64,000 nt of DNA from Dyadobacter sp. UC 10 (GCF_008369915.1 NZ_VSRN01000001.1:2972501-3036500); one strand, 5' to 3'; numbered from the stretch's first letter, positions 52,343 through 62,011 are shown. Made by a program: numbers and translations. The notes: generated by a model not told the origin, from the letters alone.

Positions 52343-54106
52343 CTATTGTATGGCAAACTTTAATGTTACCAACGGATTCCCGGATTTAGAGAAGATCATG
52401 GCATTGTAGATCCCTGGGGGATAGTGCCCGACATCTATTTTCATTTCACTCCCAGAAATTTCTTGTTTCAAAGAGCTCGCTCCGCTCACGTCTACGAGCC
52501 GGATGTATTGCCCTTCCGAGCCTCCCTTAATGTTTAGCTCGCTGGCTGCCGGATTTGGAAATAGCGTGATAGACGGAGTTTCAGCACATTTGACTGAGAC
52601 AGCAAGAATACGTGAATAATCAAATGTACCCTCCGCTTCTACCGCTTTGAGCCGGTAATATTGCGTGCCTTTCTGTTGCATCAGGTCAAAATGATAAATA
52701 CGTCCCGGTTCATTTAAAGAAAGGACCCTGCCAGAAAAACTGAATTCACGGCCGTTCACAGAGGTTTCGATTTCATAGTGACTCATTTTTTCTTCTTGTT
52801 CAGCTTTCCATGTCAACCGCGCATTACATCCTGAAACCTGGGCAGCGAATCGTGTGATGTTGACCGGTAATGTGGCGTCATATTCGTAGGCTCCCATATC
52901 CACCCCACCGGCCGTAATGCGCTGCCGGCCATCCAGATCCGTGGATACCCCGGAAGGTAACAATGCGTCATTACCTATATTGATACACGGACTTGTCGCT
53001 TTCAGTCTATAGTCACCCGAAGCAGTTGGGACAGCGCCTGCTGATACGGGATTTACAAATTTCGGATCAACCGTCCCGTCCAGATTATCGACACTACCGC
53101 CCGCCTCTCCCTGGACCAGGCTGTAATTGATGTTCAGTGTTGATGGAAACACATTGTTGGTGTATATACCTGGCTTTCTCACAGCTTCATTGTACGCAAC
53201 AATGCTATTGTTGAATGTCAGGTTCCCGCCGTAAACATAGATCGCTCCCTGATCAGTTGCGGAATTTCCGGCAATGGTGACATTGTTGAAAGTAGTATTG
53301 CTATTTTGATTATACCACGCGCTGCCTGAATTGGCAACATTGCCATGCACCACAACATTCGTAAGTACAGGATGCCCGGATCTGGTATAGCCGCCCCCGC
53401 CAACACTTGAACTTCCTCCGTTATTGCTAATCACAACGTTGAGCAATGCAGGGTTTCCGAAATCATTATAAAACCCAAGTCCATAACCAAAACTGCCACT
53501 TTGAGCCGTATTATTGGTAATTATAATATTCCGAAATGTAGGACTGGCCCTGTTATTATGCCAGCCTGCACCATTCGGCCCAAAGATATAGCTGTCATTT
53601 AAATAGAAACCAGGAGTACTAAAATGCAAGACCCCATCGGAAATTGTAAAACCATCCATGACAAATGCCTGCGTAATGTTCGTTCCCGCAGTGATTACTA
53701 CATGGTAGGCATTGTCATTCCTGTTTCCCGCATCTCCTATATTTCCACTTAAAATGGTTTTATAGGTGCCCGGTGCCCGATCCGAAAATGCCGGATCACC
53801 CGTCGCCGGAAAGCCGCCAAACACCCGGACGTTTTTCGTGAAGGTGAATGCATTGTTTCTGTTCGTCGGATTTATCGTACTCAGGTCGGTTGCCGGCCGG
53901 TTAGGAATATACGTTCCTTCTGCAACGTATATCTCGTCAACCTCTGTGTCCGAAGACTCATTGATCATCAGTTGCAGATCAGCAGATGCATTGGCCCAGC
54001 TGGCGCCGGTCTGAGTGCCCGAGCCACCCGGTTTTACATACCGGATAATGGCGTGCGCGTTGTGTTTGGAAAACAGAAGGAGGGTAAGTAAAAAGAGAAG
54101 TCGCAT
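52343..54106 (-). CDS. T9SS-exported beta-helix protein (choice-of-anchor Q type)
   Basis: 587 residues from the ATG at 54106 (signal peptide MRLLFLLTLLLFSKHNAHAI); the longer ORF to 54208 is not used. GSGTQTGASWANASADLQLMI and DEIYVAEGTYIPNR are typical of choice-of-anchor Q/right-handed beta-helix proteins, followed by Asn-rich rungs (TFNNVTIAGNSATDQGAIYV). DLDGRQRITAGGVDMGAYEY closes the helix. The last 75 residues (ITLFPNPAASELNIKGG to PPGIYNAMIFSKSG) form a T9SS type A sorting domain. It is surface-exported and probably polysaccharide-binding or adhesive. Confidence 0.87.
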   Translation of the reverse strand: MRLLFLLTLLLFSKHNAHAIIRYVKPGGSGTQTGASWANASADLQLMINESSDTEVDEIYVAEGTYIPNRPATDLSTINPTNRNNAFTFTKNVRVFGGFPATGDPAFSDRAPGTYKTILSGNIGDAGNRNDNAYHVVITAGTNITQAFVMDGFTISDGVLHFSTPGFYLNDSYIFGPNGAGWHNNRASPTFRNIIITNNTAQSGSFGYGLGFYNDFGNPALLNVVISNNGGSSSVGGGGYTRSGHPVLTNVVVHGNVANSGSAWYNQNSNTTFNNVTIAGNSATDQGAIYVYGGNLTFNNSIVAYNEAVRKPGIYTNNVFPSTLNINYSLVQGEAGGSVDNLDGTVDPKFVNPVSAGAVPTASGDYRLKATSPCINIGNDALLPSGVSTDLDGRQRITAGGVDMGAYEYDATLPVNITRFAAQVSGCNARLTWKAEQEEKMSHYEIETSVNGREFSFSGRVLSLNEPGRIYHFDLMQQKGTQYYRLKAVEAEGTFDYSRILAVSVKCAETPSITLFPNPAASELNIKGGSEGQYIRLVDVSGASSLKQEISGSEMKIDVGHYPPGIYNAMIFSKSGNPLVTLKFAIQ

Positions 54107-54197
54107 AGCCACTGGGAATTCGTTGCAGGCTTTTGAGGGTAAAAAACATATGGGAATGATCCAGGCAACAGTACAACTGCCACCCGGATCATCTGCG

Positions 54198-57100
54198 TTA
54201 CCTGACAATGACTACCTTCTGTGCTTGGGTAGAACCGTCAATCAGTGTGAGTACAGCGACATATATTCCCTGGGAAAGATTACTAACATTCAGTCCTGCG
54301 GATGAAATTGTTTGGACATTCAGGACTTTCACCCCTATCGAATTATAAATTGCCACACCCTTGATCTCTTTATAGTTTGTAAAGAAAAGGTTCTGGCTGG
54401 CTGGGTTAGGGTAAATGGGATCATTTGCTTTTGCAAACTCACCAAACTGGATCCTGCTGTAAGCGAAAGTGCCGTCCCTGTCAACCATTTTCAATCTATA
54501 ATAATTGCCTCCTTTTAGCGGGGCAGAATCTATAAACTCATAATTTTTCAAAACACTGCTTTCACCATGAGCAGGTAATGTACCAATCTGTTTCCATGAT
54601 TTCCCGTCCTCGCTGCGTTCGATCTGGAATGATTCGCTATTGGTTTCTTCCGTCGTTGACCAGTTTAAAAGTGCAGTACCACGTGATCCGGACTCTTCCT
54701 TTGTTAATGTGAATGAAATCAGCGTTACAGGCAATGAGCAGCCTGTTACTGTGATCTTCGTGCTTAATGCACATCCCGCATTGCTATAAACTGCATAGTA
54801 AGTTCCTTCAGTTGCCTTGGTAGGATCACTCACCAGTGATGCATCGGAAGGTGTTGCACTGGTGTAAAAAGCCAGCGTGCTTTCCGGTGGGGTAGTGCTC
54901 GTTACAAGCGCAGTCAGATCCGCAGTGACGACAGGGCATATCAATAAGACAGTGTTTTGCGATACGACCGGTGCATATGGAACATCGCACAGTGTCACTG
55001 TCGAGCAATTGGCGCCGTCATTGCTGCCGGAAGGAGTAAACGTGTTGATTAGATTAGCTGTATTACCTGCTACATCTATCTTATAAAAACCTCCGGTGGT
55101 ATTGTTGAAAGCATATAAATTTCCGCTGGCATCGGTAACAACAGCTCCGTAGCCTGCATTTGGTAATCCATTTATTGGTGTTTCCGAAACCACCACATTA
55201 CCGGTAAAGGGATTCAGCGAAGCTAGCCTGGCATCAAGCGTAATACCATAACACAGCTGCTCACTTGACACAAAAGCAATATCCGAGACATTTAGCGGAG
55301 TACTCACTGCGGTACCATAATCGGGGCCCGTTTTAAGTACAAAACCAGCCGTGGGATCCACTAGTTGAAGATAGGTAGAACGGGTTGCATCAATATCTAC
55401 AACATAATAATAAGCATTCGTGCTGGAAGTGAGCATCATATAGCCATTAGGAAGCTCAACACCAATGTTAAACCCACTCGGTAAATTCGCTATTGTATGT
55501 GTAACTACACCTCCGTCGCGGTCGATCCGCACAATTCTGTTTGAGTTATTAGTATTGACGTACGCCCACAGCATATCATCAGCTGAATTGTAAACCAAAC
55601 CATTCAATGTAAACGGCATTGGCGCGATTAGCGTGCGATCTCCACTGGACACATTAAATGCGTAGAGCGAGGAGGGGTTACCACCAGCAGCGGCAACCTG
55701 GTATGTTGTGCCGTCATTGCAGGTGAATGGAAGATTTTCCATAAGCGTACTAGCGCAACTTGCTCCGTCATTATTACCTGATGGCGTACTCGTTGAGATT
55801 AAAGTGGCCGAGTTCGTCGCAATATTTATCCTGTAATGCGCGCCGGTACTATTTTGGAAGGAATACAAACGTCCTGTAACATCGCTAACTACTGCTCCGT
55901 AACTTCCACCTGGCAAGCCGGTTATGGATGTTTCTGAAACCACGACACTACCGGTGAAAGGATTCAGCGAAGCTAACCTGGCATCCGTCGTGATACCATA
56001 ACTTAGCTGCGTGCTGGACACAAAAGCGATATCCGAGATATTAAGCGGGGCGCTTACTGCAGTACCATAATCCGGACCTGTTTTGAGTGCAAACCCGGCC
56101 GTCGGATCAACCAATTGAAGATATGTCGCACGACTTGGATCAAGATCTACAACATAATAATTAGCATTGTTAGTGGTAGACAGCATCATATAGCCATTGG
56201 GAAGCTCCGTACCAATGTTAAACCCACTCGGTAGGTTCGCGATTGTGTGTGCAGATACTCCTCCTTCCCGGTCGATCCTGACAATACTATTGGTGCCATT
56301 CATGTAGCCCCACAGCATATTATCCACTGAATTGTATATCAATCCATTTACAGGATATGGCAATGTCGCAATTAACGTACGAGTGCCTGTTACTACATCA
56401 AATGCATAAAGTGAAGAGTTCGAACTGCCGCCTGCAACCTGGTAGGTAATACCGTCTTCACAGGTAAATGGAAGATCTGCCAGACTTGTAGCAGCGCAAC
56501 TTGCACCATCATTATTACCTGACGCAGCACTCGTTGAAATCAGAGAAGCAGAGTTGGTGGAAGGATGCACGAGATAAAAAGAGCCTGTACTATTCTGGAA
56601 CGCATATATTCTGCCTGAAACATCACTAAATACGGCACCATAACTATCCGATCCCGACAACCCGCTGACTGTGGCTCCTACTACCGCATTCCCGGTAAAA
56701 GGATCTAGCGTGGCAATCTGGCCACTCGTCGTAATTCCGTAACAAAGTTGATCTTTGGATACAAAAGCTATATCCGAGATCGAAAGCGGAGTACTGATCG
56801 CTGTTCCATAAACCGGACCCGTTTGAAGCGCAAACCCCGCCGTTGGATCCACCATTTGCAGATACGTCGGACGACTGGCATCGACATCTACGACATAGTA
56901 ATGAGTACCGTTATTATTATACAAAAGCATATAGCCAGTGGGCAGCTCAGCACCCACATTAAGTCCTGACGGCAAGCCGACAATGGGATATGATATTGAT
57001 CCACCTTCTCTGTCGATCCTTACAACGTTATTGGTTCCCGTTCTGAAAGCCCATAACATATTGTCCACAGAACTGTAAATCAAACCATTCAGTATATACG

Positions 57101-58067
57101 GCAAGGTTGCGATCAGGGTCTTAGCCCCAGTAGCAACGTCGAAGCCGTGAAGTGCTGACGTACTGGTCGGAATAGAATTGATGGTCTGGTATGCGATTCC
57201 GTCGTTACAAGTAAACGGAAGATCGACCAGCGTTGTATTGGCACAACTTGCTCCGTCATTATTACCTGATGGATCACTTGTTGAAATCAGAGAAGCAACG
57301 TTGGTTGCAGGATCCACCATTGAAAAGGATCCCATACCGTTGTGAAATACGTATATTTTCCCCGACACATCACTAAATATGGCCCCATAGTTACCAGATG
57401 ACGGCAATCCATTAACTGCGGCCCCAATCACCACATTACCAGTGAAAGGATCAAGTGTTGCAATTTGAGAATCTCGTGTAATACCGTAACAAAGTTGATC
57501 TTTTGATACAAAGGCTAAATCAGATACGGTGAGCGAACTACTCATCGCTGTCCCGTAGTCCGGACCTGTTTTAACCACAAATCCCGCAGTTGGATCTACC
57601 AGTTGCAAGTAAGTCGCACGACTGGGGTTAACATCAACAACATAATAATCGGAGGTGTTGATACTATACAAAAGCAAATAGCCACCAGGTAGCTCAGCAC
57701 CCACGTTCGGGTTCAGTCCTGATGGCAGATTTTGTATCGGATACGATGTAGTCCCTCCTGTTTTATCGATCCTTACAATGTTATTAGTACCCGTTTGAAA
57801 AGCCCATAACATATTATCCACAGAATTGTATATTAAACCATTCACGTGAAAAGGTAAAGTTGCGATCAGGGTTTTAACGCCTGTGGTAACATCAAACCCG
57901 TGAAGTCCTGATGTAGTATTTGCCGTGGAATTGATAGTCTGGTAGGCAATTCCATCATTACAGCTAAACGGTTCCTCAGCAAAATTTGGTCTTGCAGCGA
58001 TACTCACATGCGATGTGAGCAGACTCAGGAAAACAGCGAATAGTAATTGAGTAAATGTTCTTTTCAT
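54198..58067 (-). CDS. Large T9SS-exported protein with four DUF6923 repeats
   Basis: 1289 residues from the ATG at 58067 (signal peptide MKRTFTQLLFAVFLSLLTSHVSIA; an ATG at 58100 is in frame). Four repeats of about 250 residues each open with FTCNDGIAYQ-type sequence, then LYGFDV-type, LIATLP, NGLIYNSVDNMLWA and VRIDREGG blades. The blades resemble a beta-propeller and match DUF6923. An Ig-like module follows (about 1085-1160). The last 75 residues (PIYPNPASQNLFFTN to LSQGIYVAVLTLIDG) are a T9SS type A tail. Probably a surface adhesin or binding protein. Confidence 0.87.
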   Translation of the reverse strand: MKRTFTQLLFAVFLSLLTSHVSIAARPNFAEEPFSCNDGIAYQTINSTANTTSGLHGFDVTTGVKTLIATLPFHVNGLIYNSVDNMLWAFQTGTNNIVRIDKTGGTTSYPIQNLPSGLNPNVGAELPGGYLLLYSINTSDYYVVDVNPSRATYLQLVDPTAGFVVKTGPDYGTAMSSSLTVSDLAFVSKDQLCYGITRDSQIATLDPFTGNVVIGAAVNGLPSSGNYGAIFSDVSGKIYVFHNGMGSFSMVDPATNVASLISTSDPSGNNDGASCANTTLVDLPFTCNDGIAYQTINSIPTSTSALHGFDVATGAKTLIATLPYILNGLIYSSVDNMLWAFRTGTNNVVRIDREGGSISYPIVGLPSGLNVGAELPTGYMLLYNNNGTHYYVVDVDASRPTYLQMVDPTAGFALQTGPVYGTAISTPLSISDIAFVSKDQLCYGITTSGQIATLDPFTGNAVVGATVSGLSGSDSYGAVFSDVSGRIYAFQNSTGSFYLVHPSTNSASLISTSAASGNNDGASCAATSLADLPFTCEDGITYQVAGGSSNSSLYAFDVVTGTRTLIATLPYPVNGLIYNSVDNMLWGYMNGTNSIVRIDREGGVSAHTIANLPSGFNIGTELPNGYMMLSTTNNANYYVVDLDPSRATYLQLVDPTAGFALKTGPDYGTAVSAPLNISDIAFVSSTQLSYGITTDARLASLNPFTGSVVVSETSITGLPGGSYGAVVSDVTGRLYSFQNSTGAHYRINIATNSATLISTSTPSGNNDGASCASTLMENLPFTCNDGTTYQVAAAGGNPSSLYAFNVSSGDRTLIAPMPFTLNGLVYNSADDMLWAYVNTNNSNRIVRIDRDGGVVTHTIANLPSGFNIGVELPNGYMMLTSSTNAYYYVVDIDATRSTYLQLVDPTAGFVLKTGPDYGTAVSTPLNVSDIAFVSSEQLCYGITLDARLASLNPFTGNVVVSETPINGLPNAGYGAVVTDASGNLYAFNNTTGGFYKIDVAGNTANLINTFTPSGSNDGANCSTVTLCDVPYAPVVSQNTVLLICPVVTADLTALVTSTTPPESTLAFYTSATPSDASLVSDPTKATEGTYYAVYSNAGCALSTKITVTGCSLPVTLISFTLTKEESGSRGTALLNWSTTEETNSESFQIERSEDGKSWKQIGTLPAHGESSVLKNYEFIDSAPLKGGNYYRLKMVDRDGTFAYSRIQFGEFAKANDPIYPNPASQNLFFTNYKEIKGVAIYNSIGVKVLNVQTISSAGLNVSNLSQGIYVAVLTLIDGSTQAQKVVIVR

Positions 58068-58477
58068 CAAAAATTTCAGTTTGGACGATTTTTTTTTCAT
58101 AGCAATGTGATGGGAAACAAACAACCGCGTTGAGTGATGGATACAACTAATTTTACGGTTTCGAATGTAGATCTCTTTTCTGGTGATGGCTAAAAACGGG
58201 CATGGACAAAAGCGTGGACACAGGTAAAATGCTGCCTGAATGGCTCTAAATGGCGATTTTATGAAAGAGCATGCTACTCATCCGCTGAGGAATCATCTGT
58301 GACAATGCGTCAACAATATGTCACACACTATTTATCGTACCGATCGTAGGTATATGCACTCACCCCATTCGTCGAGACAAAATAGATGCACTTCTGGCAA
58401 GTAGAAGCGTTGTAGACTTTATTTGTAGAAGTACTCAACAGTATTTACCGTTTATTTCCGGCGGCAGTTACCAGATT
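58068..58477. other. Divergent control region
   Basis: Separates the DUF6923 gene from the divergent TPR-HTH regulator. It contains TGTGACA and TGTCACA (58298-58325), an inverted 7-bp pair 14 bp apart that may be an operator. No other feature was seen. Confidence 0.4.
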
Positions 58478-60250
58478 ATGAATCAATATTTTGTTTTAGT
58501 ACTCCTTTTGTTTTTATGTCTTTTCTTTCAAAATGTCTCTACCGCTCAACAACCCGATGAATTCGAAACGGTAATTCGTGAACTCGCCAGCACACTTCCG
58601 TCCGGTCGTGTCATCAGAACTTCCCGCTATGTAGATAGTCTCAGGGAATCAAAAGTATCAATAGCAGGTGTTGGCTATCGTTTGGAAAAACTAAGCCAGA
58701 AAGCAACCCTGTGGAATGATCAGCTATTATCAAGTCATGTCAGATTTTACCAGATCACAAAAAGAGGTTTTCAGTCAGCATTAACCCCCAACGACATTAT
58801 TGCTGAGTTTGACTCCGCGAGAACATATTTCGAAAAAAGTGATGATCAAAGATATACGGCTGTTTGCCACTATTATATTGGTTGCCAGCGGTACGACCAG
58901 AAACAGTATGGCGAAGCATTTTACCATCATGCCAAAGCACTGGAGCTGTTTGAAGCAGTGGGATTTGATAAAATCCCTGAAATGGGTAAGTATCTGCACG
59001 TCATGGCTATCAATAATCTTTATTTTCACAATTATTCAAAGGTCGTACAGCTCATGCGGATTGCTATCAGCCTTCCGCCTTATAACGAGAATCTTGATGT
59101 TCAGCGCTATAATACGCTTGCAATCGCGTACCAAAATCTCAACCAACTCGATAGCACCATCTATTTCTTTAAGCGTACCCGGGAAATTGCGATTTCCATT
59201 GGCAATACCACATGGCCTTATATTGCGATAGGTAACCTGGGCAAGGTTTATCTGAAACAGGGTCGCTACCGTGAAGCCCTGAATATGATGATGCAGGAAT
59301 ATTTGAACAACCAGTCCAAAAGTCGCCACCGGACCATGGCACGGAATACCGCAATCGGTATCGCGTCTATTTGGCAAAAGTTTGGACAACAGGATAGTGT
59401 TTTACGTTATCTGAAGATCAGTGAGCAGTTGAATGCTTCGGTTGGCAATGGCGAGCCTATGTGGAAACACCAGCGAGACAAGCATTTTTACCTTAATTAT
59501 TATCGGGTTTTTCATGATTATCACAAAACCCGGGGTAATATGGCCATGGCGTACAATTACCTCGATAGCCTGACCCGTCTCAGCAACGAAACCAACCTGA
59601 TTTACAACAAAACAGAGACAAAGCTGGCTGAGGATCGCTTGAAAATACAGCAGCAACTGGCTGATATTTCAGAGCAGAAAGCCGACAAAGAAAGGATTCG
59701 TACGCGCTTACAATTCATCATTGGGATGGTGGGGCTGCTTGCAGTCATTCTGTCGCTGCTTTATTATCTGCTGAGGTTGAAGCATTCGAAGGACCGCCTG
59801 ATCGCCGAAAAGGAACGGAAGATACAGCTTGCATTACAGGAAAAAACGGAGACAAAACTGATCCAGGCAAATGTTGAATTGGGAGAATATATGCAACATT
59901 TGAAAGAAAAAAGTGATCTGGTCGAATCATTTCGCTCACAAATTGACGAGCTCCGAAAGCTCCCGGATCCGGAAAACCAGCAACTCGACGATTTGATGAA
60001 CCAGTTGGCCAACATAAAGCTGCTCACGCCGGATGACTGGAATGATTTCAGAAAGCGCTTCAATCAGGCATTCACCGGAGAGCTGGACCAGCTTAAGTTG
60101 AACTACGGAGACCTTACTGTTGCGGAAGAACGACTTTACGCGCTAGAAAAAATGAATGTATCCACCTCTCAAATCGCGTGGATGCTTGGAATATCGAAAG
60201 AATCGGTCAGGAAGGCCAGATACCGGCTTCGGAAAAAAATGCACCTTTAG
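58478..60250 (+). CDS. TPR-transmembrane-HTH regulator
   Basis: 590 residues. A signal/anchor helix (MNQYFVLVLLLFLCLFFQNVSTAQ) puts residues 25-400 in the periplasm as TPR repeats (YHYIGCQRYDQKQYGEAFYHHAKALELFE and RYREALNMMMQEY). A second membrane helix (FIIGMVGLLAVILSLLYYLL) lies near 410-430. A cytoplasmic coiled coil follows (430-510). The end is a helix-turn-helix (LTVAEERLYALEKMNVSTSQIAWMLGISKESVRKARYRLRKK), like LuxR-type domains. It would pass an envelope signal directly to DNA. It is divergent from the DUF6923 gene, a plausible target. Confidence 0.85.
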   Translation: MNQYFVLVLLLFLCLFFQNVSTAQQPDEFETVIRELASTLPSGRVIRTSRYVDSLRESKVSIAGVGYRLEKLSQKATLWNDQLLSSHVRFYQITKRGFQSALTPNDIIAEFDSARTYFEKSDDQRYTAVCHYYIGCQRYDQKQYGEAFYHHAKALELFEAVGFDKIPEMGKYLHVMAINNLYFHNYSKVVQLMRIAISLPPYNENLDVQRYNTLAIAYQNLNQLDSTIYFFKRTREIAISIGNTTWPYIAIGNLGKVYLKQGRYREALNMMMQEYLNNQSKSRHRTMARNTAIGIASIWQKFGQQDSVLRYLKISEQLNASVGNGEPMWKHQRDKHFYLNYYRVFHDYHKTRGNMAMAYNYLDSLTRLSNETNLIYNKTETKLAEDRLKIQQQLADISEQKADKERIRTRLQFIIGMVGLLAVILSLLYYLLRLKHSKDRLIAEKERKIQLALQEKTETKLIQANVELGEYMQHLKEKSDLVESFRSQIDELRKLPDPENQQLDDLMNQLANIKLLTPDDWNDFRKRFNQAFTGELDQLKLNYGDLTVAEERLYALEKMNVSTSQIAWMLGISKESVRKARYRLRKKMHL

Positions 60251-60278
60251 TCAGCTGCTTTCAGCCTACCCTAAGTCA

Positions 60279-60351
60279 TTATTTTCTTGTGTCGATGAAT
60301 TCATAATTTTCAGTATTCATTTCAATTTTGATCTGTTTTGAAATAAATTTT
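60279..60351 (-). pseudogene. Severed C-terminus of the IS-split lipoprotein gene
   Basis: Reading left from the IS boundary, ISKQIKIEMNTENYEFIDTRK and a stop continue exactly in frame from the truncated gene at 63044 once one copy of the target duplication is removed. It shows that the IS inserted into a functioning reading frame. Confidence 0.8.
60344..60351. repeat. Target site duplication, left copy
   Basis: TAAATTTT, repeated at 63044-63051 directly outside the right end of the IS. Eight bases is the normal length for the IS1595 family. Confidence 0.9.
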
Positions 60352-60382
60352 GGTAATGATATACTTAACTGACCCAAAATAA
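60352..60382 (+). repeat. Left terminal inverted repeat of the IS
   Basis: 31 bp starting GGTAATGATATACTTAACTG, a perfect inverted copy of 63013-63043. Confidence 0.92.
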
Positions 60383-60536
60383 ATTAATCTAATAGTTGTT
60401 TTGCTAAGTACTTATATTAAAGGTTATCTCATGCGGGATAGCCTTTATTTTTGTCTATTCAAACGGCTTTGTGTAGGGGCTACTATATATTTTACTGGAT
60501 AATTTGTTTGTCAAAAAAATAGTGTGTCTACCTCTA

Positions 60537-60567
60537 TTGTTTTTGTTGTATAAAGAAATTACATTTG
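60537..60567 (+). promoter_or_regulatory. Bacteroidota-type promoter for the passenger gene
   Basis: TTG at 60537, 20 bp spacer, TACATTTG at 60560-60567, matching TTG-N19/20-TAnnTTTG. The start codon at 60592 follows about 25 bp later. Confidence 0.6.
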
Positions 60568-60591
60568 TGTGTGATCAATAATCTCAAAGAA

Positions 60592-61392
60592 ATGGAACTT
60601 GTAAATCTTGACAAGAAACTTGTAGAAGCGGCAGCAAAGTCTTTTGAAGCAAGTTATAATATGGCCGTAGGTAAGTATAGGTCAGAGGTAAATCAACTAC
60701 AACTTGCTGAGGATGAAGTTATTGCCAAATTTGTATCATGCCAGCTATCATATGCTGACGCTAAAACTTACATTGATCTTCTAAATACAATTGGTGTGGA
60801 AGTTAAAGATACGCTAGTTGAATATGTACCAAGAATACATCTAAGGAATAACCGAAACGAAGTTGATGTAGTAGATAATAGAAGACTGGTAGATGCAGAG
60901 ACTCTAGAATCACAACCAGAAAACACTCAAATAGAAGAAGGTGTTGTTAATGATAGCGTACCTAATACAGAACACGCGGGAGAGGAGGTGAGAGGAGATG
61001 CTACTGGTGGGAACGCAAAACCAAAAAGACAAAGAGGTACACAAGGGCAAGTGTTTAACGTGATAAAAGAACAAGGTGTGTTACTCACGACAGGAGAGAT
61101 AGTCAAGTTAATCAACGATTGGAGACCTGGCACCAGTTATTCGAGTATTACAAACAGTCTTATAAGGTTATCAGGAGAACTTGAACAACTTGGAAAGATT
61201 AAAGATGATAGTGGAGCGAACCTTTACGGGATCATCGACTGGTTCAATGAAGATGGAACAGTTAAACCTGGACACGAAAGAAAAGAAGTTGATAGTGAGG
61301 AAATAGTTGAAGATCAAGAAGAGCTTGAAGATGAACCTGCGGGTTCACCAAGCAATGAAGATGCACGTAGTAAATTAGGTTTGTTTCAATAA
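60592..61392 (+). CDS. IS passenger protein with HTH-like domain, unknown function
   Basis: 266 residues from the ATG at 60592 (the TTG at 60565 is rejected). Residues 1-85 are helical. Residues 95-150 are acidic and low-complexity. Residues about 155-230 (RGTQGQVFNVIKEQGVLLTTGEIVKLINDWRPGTSYSSITNSLIRLSGELEQLGKI) look like a winged helix-turn-helix DNA-binding domain. The tail is highly acidic. It is not a known transposase helper. It may regulate the IS or be a true passenger. Confidence 0.65.
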   Translation: MELVNLDKKLVEAAAKSFEASYNMAVGKYRSEVNQLQLAEDEVIAKFVSCQLSYADAKTYIDLLNTIGVEVKDTLVEYVPRIHLRNNRNEVDVVDNRRLVDAETLESQPENTQIEEGVVNDSVPNTEHAGEEVRGDATGGNAKPKRQRGTQGQVFNVIKEQGVLLTTGEIVKLINDWRPGTSYSSITNSLIRLSGELEQLGKIKDDSGANLYGIIDWFNEDGTVKPGHERKEVDSEEIVEDQEELEDEPAGSPSNEDARSKLGLFQ

Positions 61393-61393
61393 C

Positions 61394-61424
61394 ACAAAAA
61401 GCACCTCGTGTGGGTGCTTTTTGT
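61394..61424. terminator. Terminator after the passenger gene
   Basis: ACAAAAAGCACC pairs with GGTGCTTTTTGT around a 7-base loop, directly after the stop codon. Confidence 0.88.
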
Positions 61425-61426
61425 TC

Positions 61427-61494
61427 GGGGATAGCATGGTGCGCGCAGGGACTTGTCATTCACTACCGCGAGGGTTCGAACCCCTCTATCTCCA
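61427..61494 (+). other. tRNA-like relic inside the IS
   Basis: GGGGATA and TATCTCC pair as a seven-base acceptor stem (one G-T), and GAGGG-TTCGAAC-CCCTC is a perfect T-arm. Between them only 36 bases remain. The D-arm is shortened and the anticodon arm (around TTGTCAT, GTC if Asp) does not fold. Probably a degenerate tRNA picked up by the element. Confidence 0.5.
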
Positions 61495-61567
61495 CGTTAC
61501 TATCGCAAAGGTTAGTGGTCAGACTAACTTTTGGCAGGTAATCGGCGATAGTTCCCACGCCGTAACG
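61495..61567 (+). ncRNA. Candidate structured RNA in the IS
   Basis: Three nested stems follow the tRNA-like sequence: CGTTAC with GTAACG, TATCGC with GCGATA, and AAGGTTAGT with ACTAACTTTT. The nesting is hard to explain by chance. There is no ORF in it and no promoter was identified. Confidence 0.35.
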
Positions 61568-61606
61568 TTCGGGACAACTATCTGTTTCACTCTGAATACA
61601 ATCACT

Positions 61607-61726
61607 ATGCCTAGGAAGGACGACGATTGCATTGAGTACATTTACCGACCTTGGATTACCGTCAAAGGCCGGAAAGTATTTCCCCGCAAGGGGCGTGTTT
61701 TTAAAATATGCATAAAGCGTAAATAA
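61607..61726 (+). CDS. Small basic protein in the IS passenger region
   Basis: 39 residues (MPRKDDDCIEYIYRPWITVK, then GRKVFPRKGRVFKICIKRK). Two predicted beta hairpins and a basic tail. The hairpin at 61741-61775 follows. The conserved-looking composition suggests a real small gene, but there is no homology evidence here. Confidence 0.4.
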   Translation: MPRKDDDCIEYIYRPWITVKGRKVFPRKGRVFKICIKRK

Positions 61727-61740
61727 AACACGAATGCCGG

Positions 61741-61775
61741 AACGGGTTGCAGTCTTAGATGGCGCAACCCGTTTT
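61741..61775. terminator. Bidirectional terminator hairpin
   Basis: AACGGGTTGC pairs with GCAACCCGTT, with a short loop and a T-run. It lies between the 39-residue plus-strand ORF and the 45-residue minus-strand ORF and may serve both. Confidence 0.8.
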
Positions 61776-61776
61776 G

Positions 61777-61914
61777 CTATTTCTTATTGCTTAATTTATT
61801 TTCTGGCTTTGACTTTACAATCTTCTTCATTGTTCTCTCAAACTCAGCAAACGAAACTTCTTGTATTGTCTCAGTCTTAACTTCTTCTACCGTCTTCTTA
61901 TTGCGCTTATCCAT
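61777..61914 (-). CDS. Small charged protein encoded beside the transposase
   Basis: 45 residues, too short for usual ORF calling: MDKRNKKTVEEVKTETIQEV, then SFAEFERTMKKIVKSKPENK. It is entirely charged and helical. It reads in the same direction as the transposase and lies 98 bp downstream. Small ORFs of this style accompany IS1595 transposases in Bacteroidota. Function unknown. Confidence 0.55.
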   Translation of the reverse strand: MDKRNKKTVEEVKTETIQEVSFAEFERTMKKIVKSKPENKLSNKK

Positions 61915-62011
61915 ACACAATTATTTACATAAGCACCTTCTTTTCACTATTTACTCTTACAAAGTAAGGCACTAAAACATTCCCTTGCAAGAATCCATCT
62001 TAAAAACAGCC

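Noticed and set aside
61787-61975. 62-codon plus-strand ORF in the IS
   Set aside because: It is antisense to a better 45-codon minus-strand ORF that runs in the transposase direction and has charged, helix-like composition.
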